DNA of 64,000 bases from Streptomyces sp. NRRL S-455. GTDB taxonomy: Bacteria > Actinomycetota > Actinomycetes > Streptomycetales > Streptomycetaceae. The notes beneath the pieces were generated by a model. That model had not been told where the DNA came from. It saw only the letters and a list, made by a program, of their open reading frames with translations, and searched no databases. Positions 1-7,330 of this stretch are shown here, piece by piece. The stretch covers positions 1-64,000 of the forward strand of contig NZ_JOCT01000016.1 of assembly GCF_000717875.1 (NCBI RefSeq), read 5' to 3'. Numbering within the stretch: position 1 is the first letter of the stretch; the number at the start of each line of letters is the position of its first letter. Both the position numbers and the translations under genes were made by a program.

Positions 1-22
1 GGGCGGCACGGGTGGGCGTGGG

Positions 23-66
23 GGTCCCCCCTGTTCGAGCGAAGCCGAGAACTTGGGGGAGGCACC
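23..66. repeat. Intergenic inverted repeat / terminator-like hairpin
   Basis: GGTCCCCC at 23-30 and GTTC at 33-36 can pair with GAAC at 49-52 and GGGGGA at 55-60, giving a long GC stem with a CGAGCGAAG-type tip. I recall very similar elements scattered between genes in many Streptomyces genomes, where they probably act as terminators. There is no coding signal from 1 to 229, so this hairpin is the only structured element before the first gene. Confidence 0.5.
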
Positions 67-229
67 CCGCACCGCCGGGCTGCGGACCCACCCGGCCCCG
101 GCACCAACGCCGAGCACCCCCCTGTCACAGATGATCGACAAAGCCGGGGCCACCACCTCACGGGGGTTACCCTCACGCAAGGGACGGCCACCGGGTCGTC
201 GAACTCCGGACCGGTGGGGGACACACCGA

Positions 230-976
230 ATGCGCGCACTGCGAATACTGCTGATCTTCGTCGTGATCCTCGGCGGACTCTTCGTGATCGCCGACCGCCT
301 CGCCGTCAACTTCGCCGAGGACGAGGCCGCGGACCGCCTGAAGACCACCGAGAACCTCGCCGCCACCCCGGACGTGTCCATCAAGGGCTTCCCGTTCCTC
401 ACCCAGGTCGTCGGTGGTTCCCTGGACGACATCGAGGTCGGCATCAAGAACTACGAGGCGGCCACGGGCAACGGCGACGGCGCCCAGAAGATCCGTATCG
501 ACGACCTCCGCGCCGACATGAAGGGCGTCGAGTTCTCCGGCGACTACAGCTCCGCCACCGCCACCAGCGCCACCGGCACGGCGACCATCGCCTACGACGA
601 GCTGCTGAAGACGGCGAAGTCGGAGCCCACCCAGGTCGCCCCGGGCGTCACCGCCAACGTCGTCGGCCTCTCCGACGGCGGCAACGGCAAGATCAAGGTC
701 ACGGTCGAGGCCACCGTCCTCGGCAACGAGCTGCCGGAACCCGTCTCCGTGCTCAGCTCGGTGACCGTCGTCGACGGCGGCACCGTGCGGGTGAAGGCCG
801 ACGGCCTGCCGAAGTTCGCCGGAGTCGACCTCGCCGAGAACCGGGTCCGGTCCATCACCGACTTCCAGCAGAAGATCGACGGCCTCCCGGGCGGCATCCA
901 GCTCGACCAGGTCCAGGCCGCCCCGGACGGCGTCGAGATCACGGTGAAGGGTTCCAACGTCCGCCTGGCCGGGTAG
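230..976 (+). CDS. LmeA/DUF2993-family secreted lipid-binding protein
   Basis: The protein has 248 residues. The chosen ATG is followed by MRAL and a hydrophobic stretch (residues about 4-20, ILLIFVVILGGLFVIA), which is a signal anchor. The reading frame stays open upstream but is low-complexity and has no membrane segment. After the anchor comes FAEDEAADRL, then a repeated GFPFLTQVVGG-type segment and alternating beta strands typical of DUF2993, the family of mycobacterial LmeA, a periplasmic phospholipid-binding protein linked to mannan elongation. In Streptomyces it is probably an envelope lipid-binding protein. It stands alone, 200 bases before the cys leader peptide. Confidence 0.75.
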   Translation: MRALRILLIFVVILGGLFVIADRLAVNFAEDEAADRLKTTENLAATPDVSIKGFPFLTQVVGGSLDDIEVGIKNYEAATGNGDGAQKIRIDDLRADMKGVEFSGDYSSATATSATGTATIAYDELLKTAKSEPTQVAPGVTANVVGLSDGGNGKIKVTVEATVLGNELPEPVSVLSSVTVVDGGTVRVKADGLPKFAGVDLAENRVRSITDFQQKIDGLPGGIQLDQVQAAPDGVEITVKGSNVRLAG

Positions 977-1177
977 GAACGCGCAAGGCGGCGGACCAGC
1001 AGTGTCCGGTGGGTGAGACAGCGGCGTCCGCGGCTCAGATGTGATGGTCGGTCCTTTGGGCTCCGGCCCTCGTGCTGAGCCCCCGTACACCCTTCCGGTC
1101 CCACATTTCGGATCATCTCGTCTCAGTATGCGACACGCCGGTGACACGCGCACCCTGGCGTCCCTACGATCGACGGC

Positions 1178-1258
1178 ATGAAGCGACAGGCGGATCTCAC
1201 GAAGCGGCGGGCAGTAGACCTGTGCCGCGTCGCCGCCATGCTCTGTCGCACCTTCTGA
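1178..1258 (+). CDS. Cys-rich leader peptide upstream of cysA (Ms5788A type)
   Basis: A 26-codon ORF begins MKRQADLTKRRAVDLC and ends MLCRTF-stop, with Cys at residues 16 and 23. It lies 137 bases before cysA. Streptomyces and mycobacteria have a known family of short Cys-containing leaders (called Ms5788A) in front of sulfur-assimilation genes. The proposed role is attenuation, where ribosome stalling at Cys codons reports cysteine supply. Size, Cys placement and the gene that follows all fit. No clear Shine-Dalgarno is seen, so the leader may be translated from a leaderless or nearly leaderless transcript. Confidence 0.8.
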   Translation: MKRQADLTKRRAVDLCRVAAMLCRTF

Positions 1259-1395
1259 GCGATCGCGTCGGCCGTGGCGCCGACGCGCGCATCCCCGCCG
1301 CCCTGCATCAAGGGCACCCGTGCGCCGCCCTGGTCATGGGCGCGTGCCCGCAGACCTCGTATGCCCCGCCGTAACTGCCCCGGAGGAGAAACAGC

Positions 1396-2241
1396 ATGAG
1401 CCGCAGCGACGTCCTGGTCGACGCCGACTGGCTCCAGGAGCACCTGGACGACCCGACCATCGCCATCGTCGAGGTGGACGAGGACACGTCCGCCTACGAG
1501 AAGAACCACATCAAGAACGCGATCCGCATCGACTGGACCCAGGACCTCCAGGACCCGGTGCGCCGTGACTTCATCGACCAGGAGGGCTTCGAGAAGCTCC
1601 TGTCGGAGAAGGGCATCGCCAACGACCACACGGTGGTCCTGTACGGCGGTAACAACAACTGGTTCGCCTCGTACGCGTACTGGTACTTCAAGCTGTACGG
1701 CCACGAGAACGTCAAGCTCCTCGACGGCGGCCGCAAGAAGTGGGAGCTCGACGCGCGCGAGCTGGTCGCCGGCGACGAGGTGCCGGAGCGCCCGAAGACG
1801 GACTACAAGGCCAAGGCCCAGGACACGTCCATCCGCGCCTTCCGCGATGACGTGGTGGCCGCCATCGGTTCGCAGAACCTCGTCGACGTGCGCTCGCCCG
1901 ACGAGTTCTCCGGCAAGCTGCTCGCCCCGGCCCACCTGCCGCAGGAGCAGTCCCAGCGCCCCGGCCACGTGCCGAGCGCCCGCAACATCCCGTGGTCCAA
2001 GAACGCCAACGACGACGGCACCTTCAAGTCGGACGAGGAGCTCAAGGCCCTCTACGAGGAGGAGAGCGTCGACCTGGCCAAGGACACCATCGCCTACTGC
2101 CGTATCGGTGAGCGCTCCGCGCTGACCTGGTTCGTGCTGCACGAGCTGCTGGGTGTGGAGAACGTCAAGAACTACGACGGCTCCTGGACCGAGTACGGCT
2201 CCCTGGTGGGCGTGCCGATCGAGCTCGGCGCCAACAAGTAA
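1396..2241 (+). CDS. cysA: Thiosulfate sulfurtransferase (rhodanese, SseA/CysA type)
   Basis: The 281-residue protein has two tandem rhodanese domains, the usual length for SseA-like sulfurtransferases. The active-site loop CRIGERS is in the C-terminal domain with the catalytic Cys at 235. The N-terminal domain (about 5-125) has lost its Cys, as is normal. It transfers sulfane sulfur from thiosulfate to cyanide or a thiol acceptor in the cytoplasm. A strong GGAGGAG ribosome site lies 9 bases before the ATG. It follows the Cys-rich leader and precedes the DUF1416 gene by 41 bases, so the two are probably one sulfur-regulated transcript. Confidence 0.92.
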   Translation: MSRSDVLVDADWLQEHLDDPTIAIVEVDEDTSAYEKNHIKNAIRIDWTQDLQDPVRRDFIDQEGFEKLLSEKGIANDHTVVLYGGNNNWFASYAYWYFKLYGHENVKLLDGGRKKWELDARELVAGDEVPERPKTDYKAKAQDTSIRAFRDDVVAAIGSQNLVDVRSPDEFSGKLLAPAHLPQEQSQRPGHVPSARNIPWSKNANDDGTFKSDEELKALYEEESVDLAKDTIAYCRIGERSALTWFVLHELLGVENVKNYDGSWTEYGSLVGVPIELGANK

Positions 2242-2282
2242 GCAACCCGACCGACCTTTCCAGACGACCTCAGGAGTACGAC

Positions 2283-2570
2283 ATGTGCGGTGCGAAGGCC
2301 GGCGGCCCCGACGCCTCGACGATCAAGCCCGGTGAGACCACGATCCAGGGTCAGGTGACCAAGGACGGCGAGCCCGTGGTCGGGTACGTCCGTCTGCTGG
2401 ACTCGACCGGTGAGTTCACGGCCGAGGTGCCCACCTCGGCGACCGGACAGTTCCGCTTCTACGCGGCCGAGGGCACCTGGACGGTCCGTGCCCTCGTGCC
2501 CGGCGCCACCGCCGACCGCACGGTCGTCGCCCAGCAGGGCGGACTGGCGGAGGTCGCGATCGCCGTCTGA
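2283..2570 (+). CDS. DUF1416 protein, cysA partner
   Basis: The protein has 95 residues, starts MCGAKAGGPDAS, and then folds as a carboxypeptidase-regulatory-like/Ig-type beta sandwich (TTIQGQVTKDGEPVVGYVRL, then FYAAEGTWTVRAL). This is the DUF1416 family, almost always encoded directly behind actinobacterial thiosulfate sulfurtransferases. Its biochemical role is unknown. Cys2 near the start is conserved as far as I recall and could be a sulfur acceptor (inference). The ribosome site is AGGAG before ATG. The operon ends at the hairpin just downstream. Confidence 0.85.
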   Translation: MCGAKAGGPDASTIKPGETTIQGQVTKDGEPVVGYVRLLDSTGEFTAEVPTSATGQFRFYAAEGTWTVRALVPGATADRTVVAQQGGLAEVAIAV

Positions 2571-2592
2571 CGGCGACGAGCAGGGCCAGTAG

Positions 2593-2631
2593 GGGCCGCA
2601 CCCCCCGGGTTGGACGCCTGGGGTGCGGCCC
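2593..2631 (+). terminator. Terminator of the cysA operon
   Basis: GGGCCGCACCCC at 2593-2604 pairs perfectly with GGGGTGCGGCCC at 2620-2631 around a 15-base loop, 23 bases after the DUF1416 stop. There is no U tract, as is usual in Streptomyces. Confidence 0.8.
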
Positions 2632-2660
2632 TTCGGCCTGCCCGGACCTACGCTGGACAT

Positions 2661-2921
2661 ATGTACGCACGGCGGCGGCGGAGCTACTTCGTGATGATGG
2701 GCTGCTGCATCGCGCTGTTCGTCCTGGCGTGGGGTGTCGTGCGGCTGTGGTCGATCCCCGTGGCCGTGGGGATGTGTGTCGTAGCCATGGTCATCCCGCC
2801 CGTCGCGGCCATGGTCGCGAACCGGCGGGGGCCCGAGGACCGCTGGTGGGACGACCCGTCCGGGGATCCGCAGTCCGACGAGTGGTGGGACGAACTGGAC
2901 GGCAAGAAGCGGCCGCGGTGA
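2661..2921 (+). CDS. DUF3099 small membrane protein
   Basis: The 86-residue protein starts at an ATG inside CATATG, opening MYARRRRSYFVMM. A basic N-terminus is followed by two hydrophobic segments (about 10-28 and 32-50) and an acidic, Trp-rich tail (EDRWWDDPSG, DEWWDELDG). This is the DUF3099 pattern and the function is unknown. An in-frame start 51 bases upstream would lie inside the terminator region, so the later ATG is preferred. Confidence 0.75.
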   Translation: MYARRRRSYFVMMGCCIALFVLAWGVVRLWSIPVAVGMCVVAMVIPPVAAMVANRRGPEDRWWDDPSGDPQSDEWWDELDGKKRPR

Positions 2922-2959
2922 GCGGCGTCGTCTTGTCCGCGCGGGGTATCCGGGCATCC

Positions 2960-3351
2960 ATGAGGCTGACAGCGGCGGTTCTGGACGCGCCGAACGCACG
3001 GGAGCTGGCCGCCTTCTATCTGCGGCTGCTGCCCGGATGGGGCGTCTGGCGGGACGAGGACGGCCCGGACTGGGTGCACATCCGCCCGCCCGACGGCGGT
3101 ACGGGGCTGTCCTTCCAGACCGAGCCCGCCTACGTGCCGCCCGTCTGGCCGAGCGGCCCGGACCGGCAGCAGATGATGGTCCACCTCGACATCGAGGTCG
3201 ACGATGTGGAGCGGGAGACCGCGCGGGCCGTCGCCGAGGGTGCACGGCTCGCCGACTTCCAGCCGCAGGCTCACGCCGGGTGCTGCTGGACCCGGCGGGT
3301 CACCCCTTCTGCCTCTACACGGAGGCGACCAAGGGCCCGCAGGCTCAGTAG
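2960..3351 (+). pseudogene. VOC (glyoxalase-fold) protein, frameshifted
   Basis: The first frame reads MRLTAAVLDAPNARELAAFY, WVHIRPPDGG and HLDIEVDDVERET, a typical vicinal-oxygen-chelate domain, up to about base 3280. The expected C-terminus (VLLDPAGHPFCLYTEATKG) continues in the next frame to a stop at 3349-3351. A single missing base near 3283 explains both halves, which together are the normal 120-130 residues. It is either a recent pseudogene or a sequencing error in GC-rich DNA. The 3' end overlaps the convergent DsrE gene. Confidence 0.75.
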
Positions 3352-3707
3352 ACGAGCGCCTGTGTCCCGTCCGCCAGCGCCTCCTGGACGAAGACCTGCG
3401 CGCCCGCGATGCGGACGCCGTCGATGACGTCCTTCTCCGTGATCTCGCGCCGGGCCGCGCACTGGGTGCACAGCGTGATGCGGCCGGCCGCCAGGACCGA
3501 GTCCAGCAGGTCCGGCAGCGGGGCCGCGTGCGGCAGCTCGAACTCGGCGGCGCGGCCGGGCAGCGCGAACCAGGAGGACTCGCCGGTCAGCCACAGGGAG
3601 ACGTCGACGCCGCTGGCGACCGCCACCGCCGCCACCGTGAACGCCTGCGAGCACCGCTCAGGGGCGTCGGCCCCTGCCGTCACCTTGATCACCAGCTTCT
3701 TCGCCAT
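3345..3707 (-). CDS. DsrE/DsrF-like family protein
   Basis: The 120-residue protein reads MAKKLVIKVTAGADAPERCS, then VSLWLTGESSWFALPG and ITLCTQCAARREI. Length and the alternating strand/helix pattern fit the DsrE fold of small sulfur-relay proteins. The CTQC motif near residue 77 has two candidate persulfide cysteines. The start is the ATG that begins the conserved domain; the in-frame sequence upstream has no family features. The role is unknown, and proximity to cysA makes sulfur handling plausible (inference). Confidence 0.65.
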   Translation of the reverse strand: MAKKLVIKVTAGADAPERCSQAFTVAAVAVASGVDVSLWLTGESSWFALPGRAAEFELPHAAPLPDLLDSVLAAGRITLCTQCAARREITEKDVIDGVRIAGAQVFVQEALADGTQALVY

Positions 3708-3791
3708 AGCCGGAATCGTAGTGCCGAAGGCGTCCGCGTAAGCTGGCCCCCGGCCCTGTGCACACATCCGCACCCGCTCAAGGAGCACCCC

Positions 3792-3890
3792 GTGGAGCTT
3801 TTCTTCGAAATCCTGTTGGTCCTGGTCGCCGTCGGCGTCATCGCCTTCGCCGGACTGACCGTGAAGAAGCTGTACCAGGGCCAGCGCTGA
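3792..3890 (+). CDS. 32-residue single-span membrane peptide
   Basis: A GTG start 6 bases after an AAGGAGC ribosome site opens a 32-codon frame, VELFFEILLVLVAVGVIAFA then GLTVKKLYQGQR. Residues 3-24 form one transmembrane helix, followed by a short basic cytoplasmic tail. It ends 20 bases before the nitrobindin-like gene, so the two are probably co-transcribed. Its function is unknown. The clear ribosome site and membrane design support it being real. Confidence 0.7.
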   Translation: MELFFEILLVLVAVGVIAFAGLTVKKLYQGQR

Positions 3891-3910
3891 CCCACGTCTA
3901 GGAAGTTCCC

Positions 3911-4486
3911 ATGATCGAGATCCCGTCCGACCTGCACAAGGACCTCGTCCCGCTCGCCTTCCTGCTCGGCAACTGGGCGGGGGCCGGGGTGCACGACTTC
4001 CCCGGCTCCGAGAAGTGCAACTTCGGCCAGGAGGTCACCTTCACCCACGACGGCCGGGACTTCCTCGAGTACCACTCCCATTCCTGGGTGCTGGACAAGG
4101 ACGGCAACAAGGTCCGGCCGCTGGAGTCCGAGCACGGCTTCTGGCGCATCGACGCCGACCGCAAGGTCGAGGTGACGATGACCCGCGACGACGGCGTCAT
4201 CGAGATCTGGTACGGCGAACTGGCCGACCAGAAGCCCCAGATCGACCTCGTGACGGACGCCGTGGCCCGGACGGCCGCGTCCCAGCCCTACAGCGGCGGC
4301 AAGCGGCTGTACGGCTACGTCAAGAGTGACCTGATGTGGGTCGGCGAGAAGCAGACCCCCGAGGTCGAGCTGCGCCCCTACATGTCGGCCCACCTGAAGA
4401 AGGTCGTCACCCCGGAGGAGGTCGAGCGCTGGGCCAAGGCCCTGCCCGACGACATGCCGGACGACGGCATCGCCTTCTTCAAGTAG
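3911..4486 (+). CDS. Nitrobindin-like heme-binding protein (FABP family)
   Basis: The 191-residue protein contains GNWAGAG (residues about 20-26), which matches the GxWxGxG signature of nitrobindins. These are ten-stranded beta barrels that bind ferric heme and react with nitric oxide or peroxynitrite. The rest is beta-rich (FTHDGRDFLEYHSHSW, GFWRIDADRKVEVTM). Many Streptomyces genomes call this an FABP family protein. It sits between the small membrane peptide and nur, pointing the same way. Confidence 0.82.
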   Translation: MIEIPSDLHKDLVPLAFLLGNWAGAGVHDFPGSEKCNFGQEVTFTHDGRDFLEYHSHSWVLDKDGNKVRPLESEHGFWRIDADRKVEVTMTRDDGVIEIWYGELADQKPQIDLVTDAVARTAASQPYSGGKRLYGYVKSDLMWVGEKQTPEVELRPYMSAHLKKVVTPEEVERWAKALPDDMPDDGIAFFK

Positions 4487-4529
4487 TCTCCGCCCACGTT
4501 GTGCAGGGCCCCGGCCTAGACTGGACGCC

Positions 4530-4967
4530 GTGGTGAGCACCGACTGGAAGAGCGATCTGCGGCAGCGCGGCTACCGGCTGACCCCGCAGCGGCAACTCGT
4601 GCTCGAAGCCGTGGACACCCTGGAGCACGCGACCCCCGACGACATCCTCGTGGAAGTGAGGAAGACGGCGTCGGGGGTCAACATTTCCACGGTGTACCGG
4701 ACGCTGGAGCTCCTGGAGGAGCTCGGGCTGGTCAGCCATGCGCATCTGGGGCACGGGGCGCCGACGTATCACCTCGCGGACCGGCACCACCACCTCCACC
4801 TGGTGTGCCGGGACTGCCAGGAGGTCATCGAGGCGGACGTCGCCGTGGCCGCCGAGTTCACCGACAAGCTGCGGCAGACGTTCGGGTTCGACACCGACAT
4901 GAAGCACTTCGCGATCTTCGGCCGGTGCGAGGACTGCACGCTCAAGGCTTCAACTACCGAGTCGTAG
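4530..4967 (+). CDS. nur: Nickel-responsive Fur-family repressor Nur
   Basis: The 145-residue Fur-family regulator has a winged helix (RGYRLTPQRQLVLEAV, then NISTVYRTLELLEELGLV). Metal ligands fall at the positions reported for S. coelicolor Nur: His33, His86, His88 and His90 for the M site, and His70, His72 and His126 for the nickel site. The zinc-type pairs C93/C96 and C133/C136 are also present. Nur represses sodF and nickel uptake genes and thereby controls the choice between the Ni and Fe superoxide dismutases (known from S. coelicolor). The start is GTG, and ygfZ follows after 10 bases. Confidence 0.9.
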   Translation: MVSTDWKSDLRQRGYRLTPQRQLVLEAVDTLEHATPDDILVEVRKTASGVNISTVYRTLELLEELGLVSHAHLGHGAPTYHLADRHHHLHLVCRDCQEVIEADVAVAAEFTDKLRQTFGFDTDMKHFAIFGRCEDCTLKASTTES

Positions 4968-4977
4968 GCTTAGGGAT

Positions 4978-5943
4978 ATGAAGAGCCCCCTGCTGACCCT
5001 GCCCGGCGCCGTCCCCGCCGAGGGCGCGGACGAAGGTGTCGCCGCCCACTACGGTGACCTGTTCCGCGAGCAGCGTGCCCTCGCCGACGGCACCGGTTTC
5101 GTGGACCTCTCGCACCGGGGGGTCGTCACCGTCACCGGCGAGGACCGGCTGGCCTGGCTGCACCTGCTGCTCACCCAGCACGTGAGCGAGCTCCCGGCGG
5201 GCCGGGCGACCGAGGCGCTGATCCTCTCCGCGAACGGCCACATCGAGCACGCGCTGTACCTCGTCGACGACGGTGACACGGTCTGGGCCCATGTGGAGCC
5301 GGGCACCCAGGACGCGCTGATCGCGTACCTGGAGTCGATGAAGTTCTTCTACAAGGTCGAGGTCACCGACCGGACGGACGGCATCGCGGTGGTGCACCTG
5401 CCGGCCGGTTCGATCGCCGAGGTGCCGGAGGGCGTCGTCGTACGGGAGACGCCGTACGGGCGTGATCTGTTCCTGCCGCGCGCCGAGCTGGAGACGTACG
5501 CGGAGCAGGCGGGGCCGCCCGCCGGGATCCTGGCCCACGAGGCGCTGCGCGTGGAGCAGCACCGGCCCCGGCTCGGTTTCGAGACCGACCACCGCACGAT
5601 CCCGCACGAGCTGGGCTGGATCGGCTCGGCGGTGCACCTGCAGAAGGGCTGCTACCGGGGGCAGGAGACGGTCGCCCGGGTGCAGAACCTGGGCAAGCCG
5701 CCGCGCCGGCTGGTCTTCCTGCACCTGGACGGCAGCGAGGTCCACCTGCCGGCCGCCGGCACCGAGATCCGCCTCGCGGACGACGGCCCCGACGGCCGGA
5801 AGGTCGGTTTCATCACGACCTCCGCGCGCCACCACGAGCTCGGGCCGGTCGCCCTCGCCCTGGTGAAGCGGAACGTGCCCGTGGACGCGCCGCTGGTGGC
5901 CGGGGACACCGCCGCCGCCCAGGAAGTCGTCGTCGAGCCGTAG
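4978..5943 (+). CDS. ygfZ: YgfZ/GcvT-domain folate-binding protein
   Basis: The 321-residue protein carries the YgfZ signature KGCYRGQETVAR (about residues 222-233), with the conserved Cys that distinguishes YgfZ from GcvT. YgfZ proteins bind tetrahydrofolate and help assemble or repair iron-sulfur clusters. The N-terminal part (DLSHRGVVTVTGEDRLAWLH) is the usual folate-binding core. It lies 10 bases downstream of nur and is probably read through from it. Confidence 0.85.
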   Translation: MKSPLLTLPGAVPAEGADEGVAAHYGDLFREQRALADGTGFVDLSHRGVVTVTGEDRLAWLHLLLTQHVSELPAGRATEALILSANGHIEHALYLVDDGDTVWAHVEPGTQDALIAYLESMKFFYKVEVTDRTDGIAVVHLPAGSIAEVPEGVVVRETPYGRDLFLPRAELETYAEQAGPPAGILAHEALRVEQHRPRLGFETDHRTIPHELGWIGSAVHLQKGCYRGQETVARVQNLGKPPRRLVFLHLDGSEVHLPAAGTEIRLADDGPDGRKVGFITTSARHHELGPVALALVKRNVPVDAPLVAGDTAAAQEVVVEP

Positions 5944-5982
5944 GGCCTGTTCTACGGCTTTGACGCTTGTAGACCTTTCGGG

Positions 5983-6408
5983 TCAGATTTCGATCTGCAC
6001 GGTGAACGGGCCGTCGTTCGTGAGCGATACCCTCATCGCCGCGCCGAAGCGGCCCGTCGCCACCGTCGCGCCCAGGGAGCGCAGCTGGGCGACCACCTCG
6101 TCGACCAGCGGTTCGGCGACATCGCCGGGGGCGGCGGCGTTCCAGGTGGGGCGGCGGCCCTTGCGGGCGTCGCCGTAGAGGGTGAACTGGCTGATCACCA
6201 GGAGCGGGGCGTCGATGTCGCTGCAGGACTTCTCGTCGTGCAGCATGCGGATCGACCACAGCTTCCGGGCCAGCTGGGCGGCCTTCTCCTTGGTGTCCTC
6301 GTGGGTCACGCCGACCAGGACGCACAGCCCCTCGCCCTCGATCGCGCCCACCGTCTCGCCGTCCACGACGACGCTCGCGCCGTCCACCCTCTGCACCACT
6401 GCTCGCAT
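5983..6408 (-). CDS. dtd: D-aminoacyl-tRNA deacylase
   Basis: The 141-residue protein begins [20 protein letters not shown]. It has the two family motifs SQFTLYGD (about 78-85) and the C-terminal NDGPFTV that builds the Gly-Pro cross-subunit site. It hydrolyses D-Tyr and other D-aminoacyl-tRNAs, and also Gly-tRNA(Ala), in the cytoplasm as a homodimer. Length is standard. The gene is convergent with ygfZ, with 39 bases between the stop codons. Confidence 0.93.
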   Translation of the reverse strand: MRAVVQRVDGASVVVDGETVGAIEGEGLCVLVGVTHEDTKEKAAQLARKLWSIRMLHDEKSCSDIDAPLLVISQFTLYGDARKGRRPTWNAAAPGDVAEPLVDEVVAQLRSLGATVATGRFGAAMRVSLTNDGPFTVQIEI

Positions 6409-6620
6409 ACGTCCATCATGCAGGGCGGTGAACGCGAGGCCCGGGGCGGTTTGCTCATGGCACGAACGGGTGGTTTGCATCGGACGCCAACAGGCCGCGC
6501 GCGGACGTATTTTGCTGCCTATCCGCCCATCTGGGGTCTATCGGGGGCACTCGTTCCCATAGCGGCCACTTGGGGTGGCACGATGCTTTCACACACCGGT
6601 CGAGGGGACGGTTGAGGCAC

Positions 6621-7253
6621 ATGAGCACATCAAGCACCGGGCAGCAGTCGGGGGCTGTCTGGTCGACGTACACGGGGATCGCGGCGACGGAGTACCACCG
6701 GCCGCCCACACAGCGCACCGACAGCCCGCGGCTGCCCTCGGACGCTCCCGAGCGCGAGCTGGCCGCGATGGACCTGCCCGAGCTGCGCACGCTGCGCCGC
6801 GACGCCCAGCGGGACGAGGCCGACCTCAGCTACGTACGGCGGCTGCTCCAGGGGCGGATCGACATCCTGCGGGCCGAGCTGGAGCGGCGTGCTCCGGCCG
6901 GTCCGGTCTCCGCCGACGTGCCCGCGGAGGCGTCCGTGGTCGAGCGGCTGGCGGAGATCCTGCGGGACGCCCCCGCCCGGACCCGCTCCTCCGCACGTCA
7001 CGTGACCCTGGGCACGCCGCAGGGCGAGGAGTACCGGCGGCTGGCCGCGGAGGCGCTCGCCGAGATCGAGCTGTCCGATCTCCCCTCGCGCACGGACGCC
7101 GAGCTGAACGCGGCGATGGGGCGGCTCGTGCGCTACGAGCAGCAGATCTCCCGGCGGCGGCAGCGGCTCCAGCGCACCGCCGACGAGTGCGGCGCGGAGG
7201 TCGCGCGGCGGTACCGGGAGGGGGAGGCGCAGGTCGACGACCTGCTGGTGTGA
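6621..7253 (+). CDS. rsiG: c-di-GMP-dependent anti-sigma factor RsiG (antagonist of WhiG)
   Basis: The 210-residue helical protein has two copies of the E(X)3S(X)2R(X)3Q(X)3D c-di-GMP signature, one on each strand of a predicted antiparallel coiled coil. They are E66-S70-R73-Q77-D81 and E173-S177-R180-Q184-D188. This duplicated motif defines RsiG of Streptomyces venezuelae, which holds the sporulation sigma factor WhiG inactive when loaded with c-di-GMP. Residues 1-50 are a Ser/Pro-rich disordered tail. The ATG at 6621 is chosen because the conserved protein starts there. Regulation is mainly by the second messenger. Confidence 0.9.
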   Translation: MSTSSTGQQSGAVWSTYTGIAATEYHRPPTQRTDSPRLPSDAPERELAAMDLPELRTLRRDAQRDEADLSYVRRLLQGRIDILRAELERRAPAGPVSADVPAEASVVERLAEILRDAPARTRSSARHVTLGTPQGEEYRRLAAEALAEIELSDLPSRTDAELNAAMGRLVRYEQQISRRRQRLQRTADECGAEVARRYREGEAQVDDLLV

Positions 7254-7330
7254 GCGCCCAGGGGGGCTCACGGCGAAGGCCGGTCGGATATTCGGGCGAC
7301 ACCGATCGGCCCTCCGCCTAGCGTGAGCTC

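Noticed and set aside
53..229. Longer N-terminus for the DUF2993 protein
   Set aside because: The extra 59 codons are Pro/Arg/Thr-rich, cross a hairpin repeat and would bury the signal anchor inside the protein.
173..1153. Large open frames antisense to the DUF2993 gene and to most core genes
   Set aside because: They mirror the high third-position GC of the real genes and have no motifs, so they are frame shadows.
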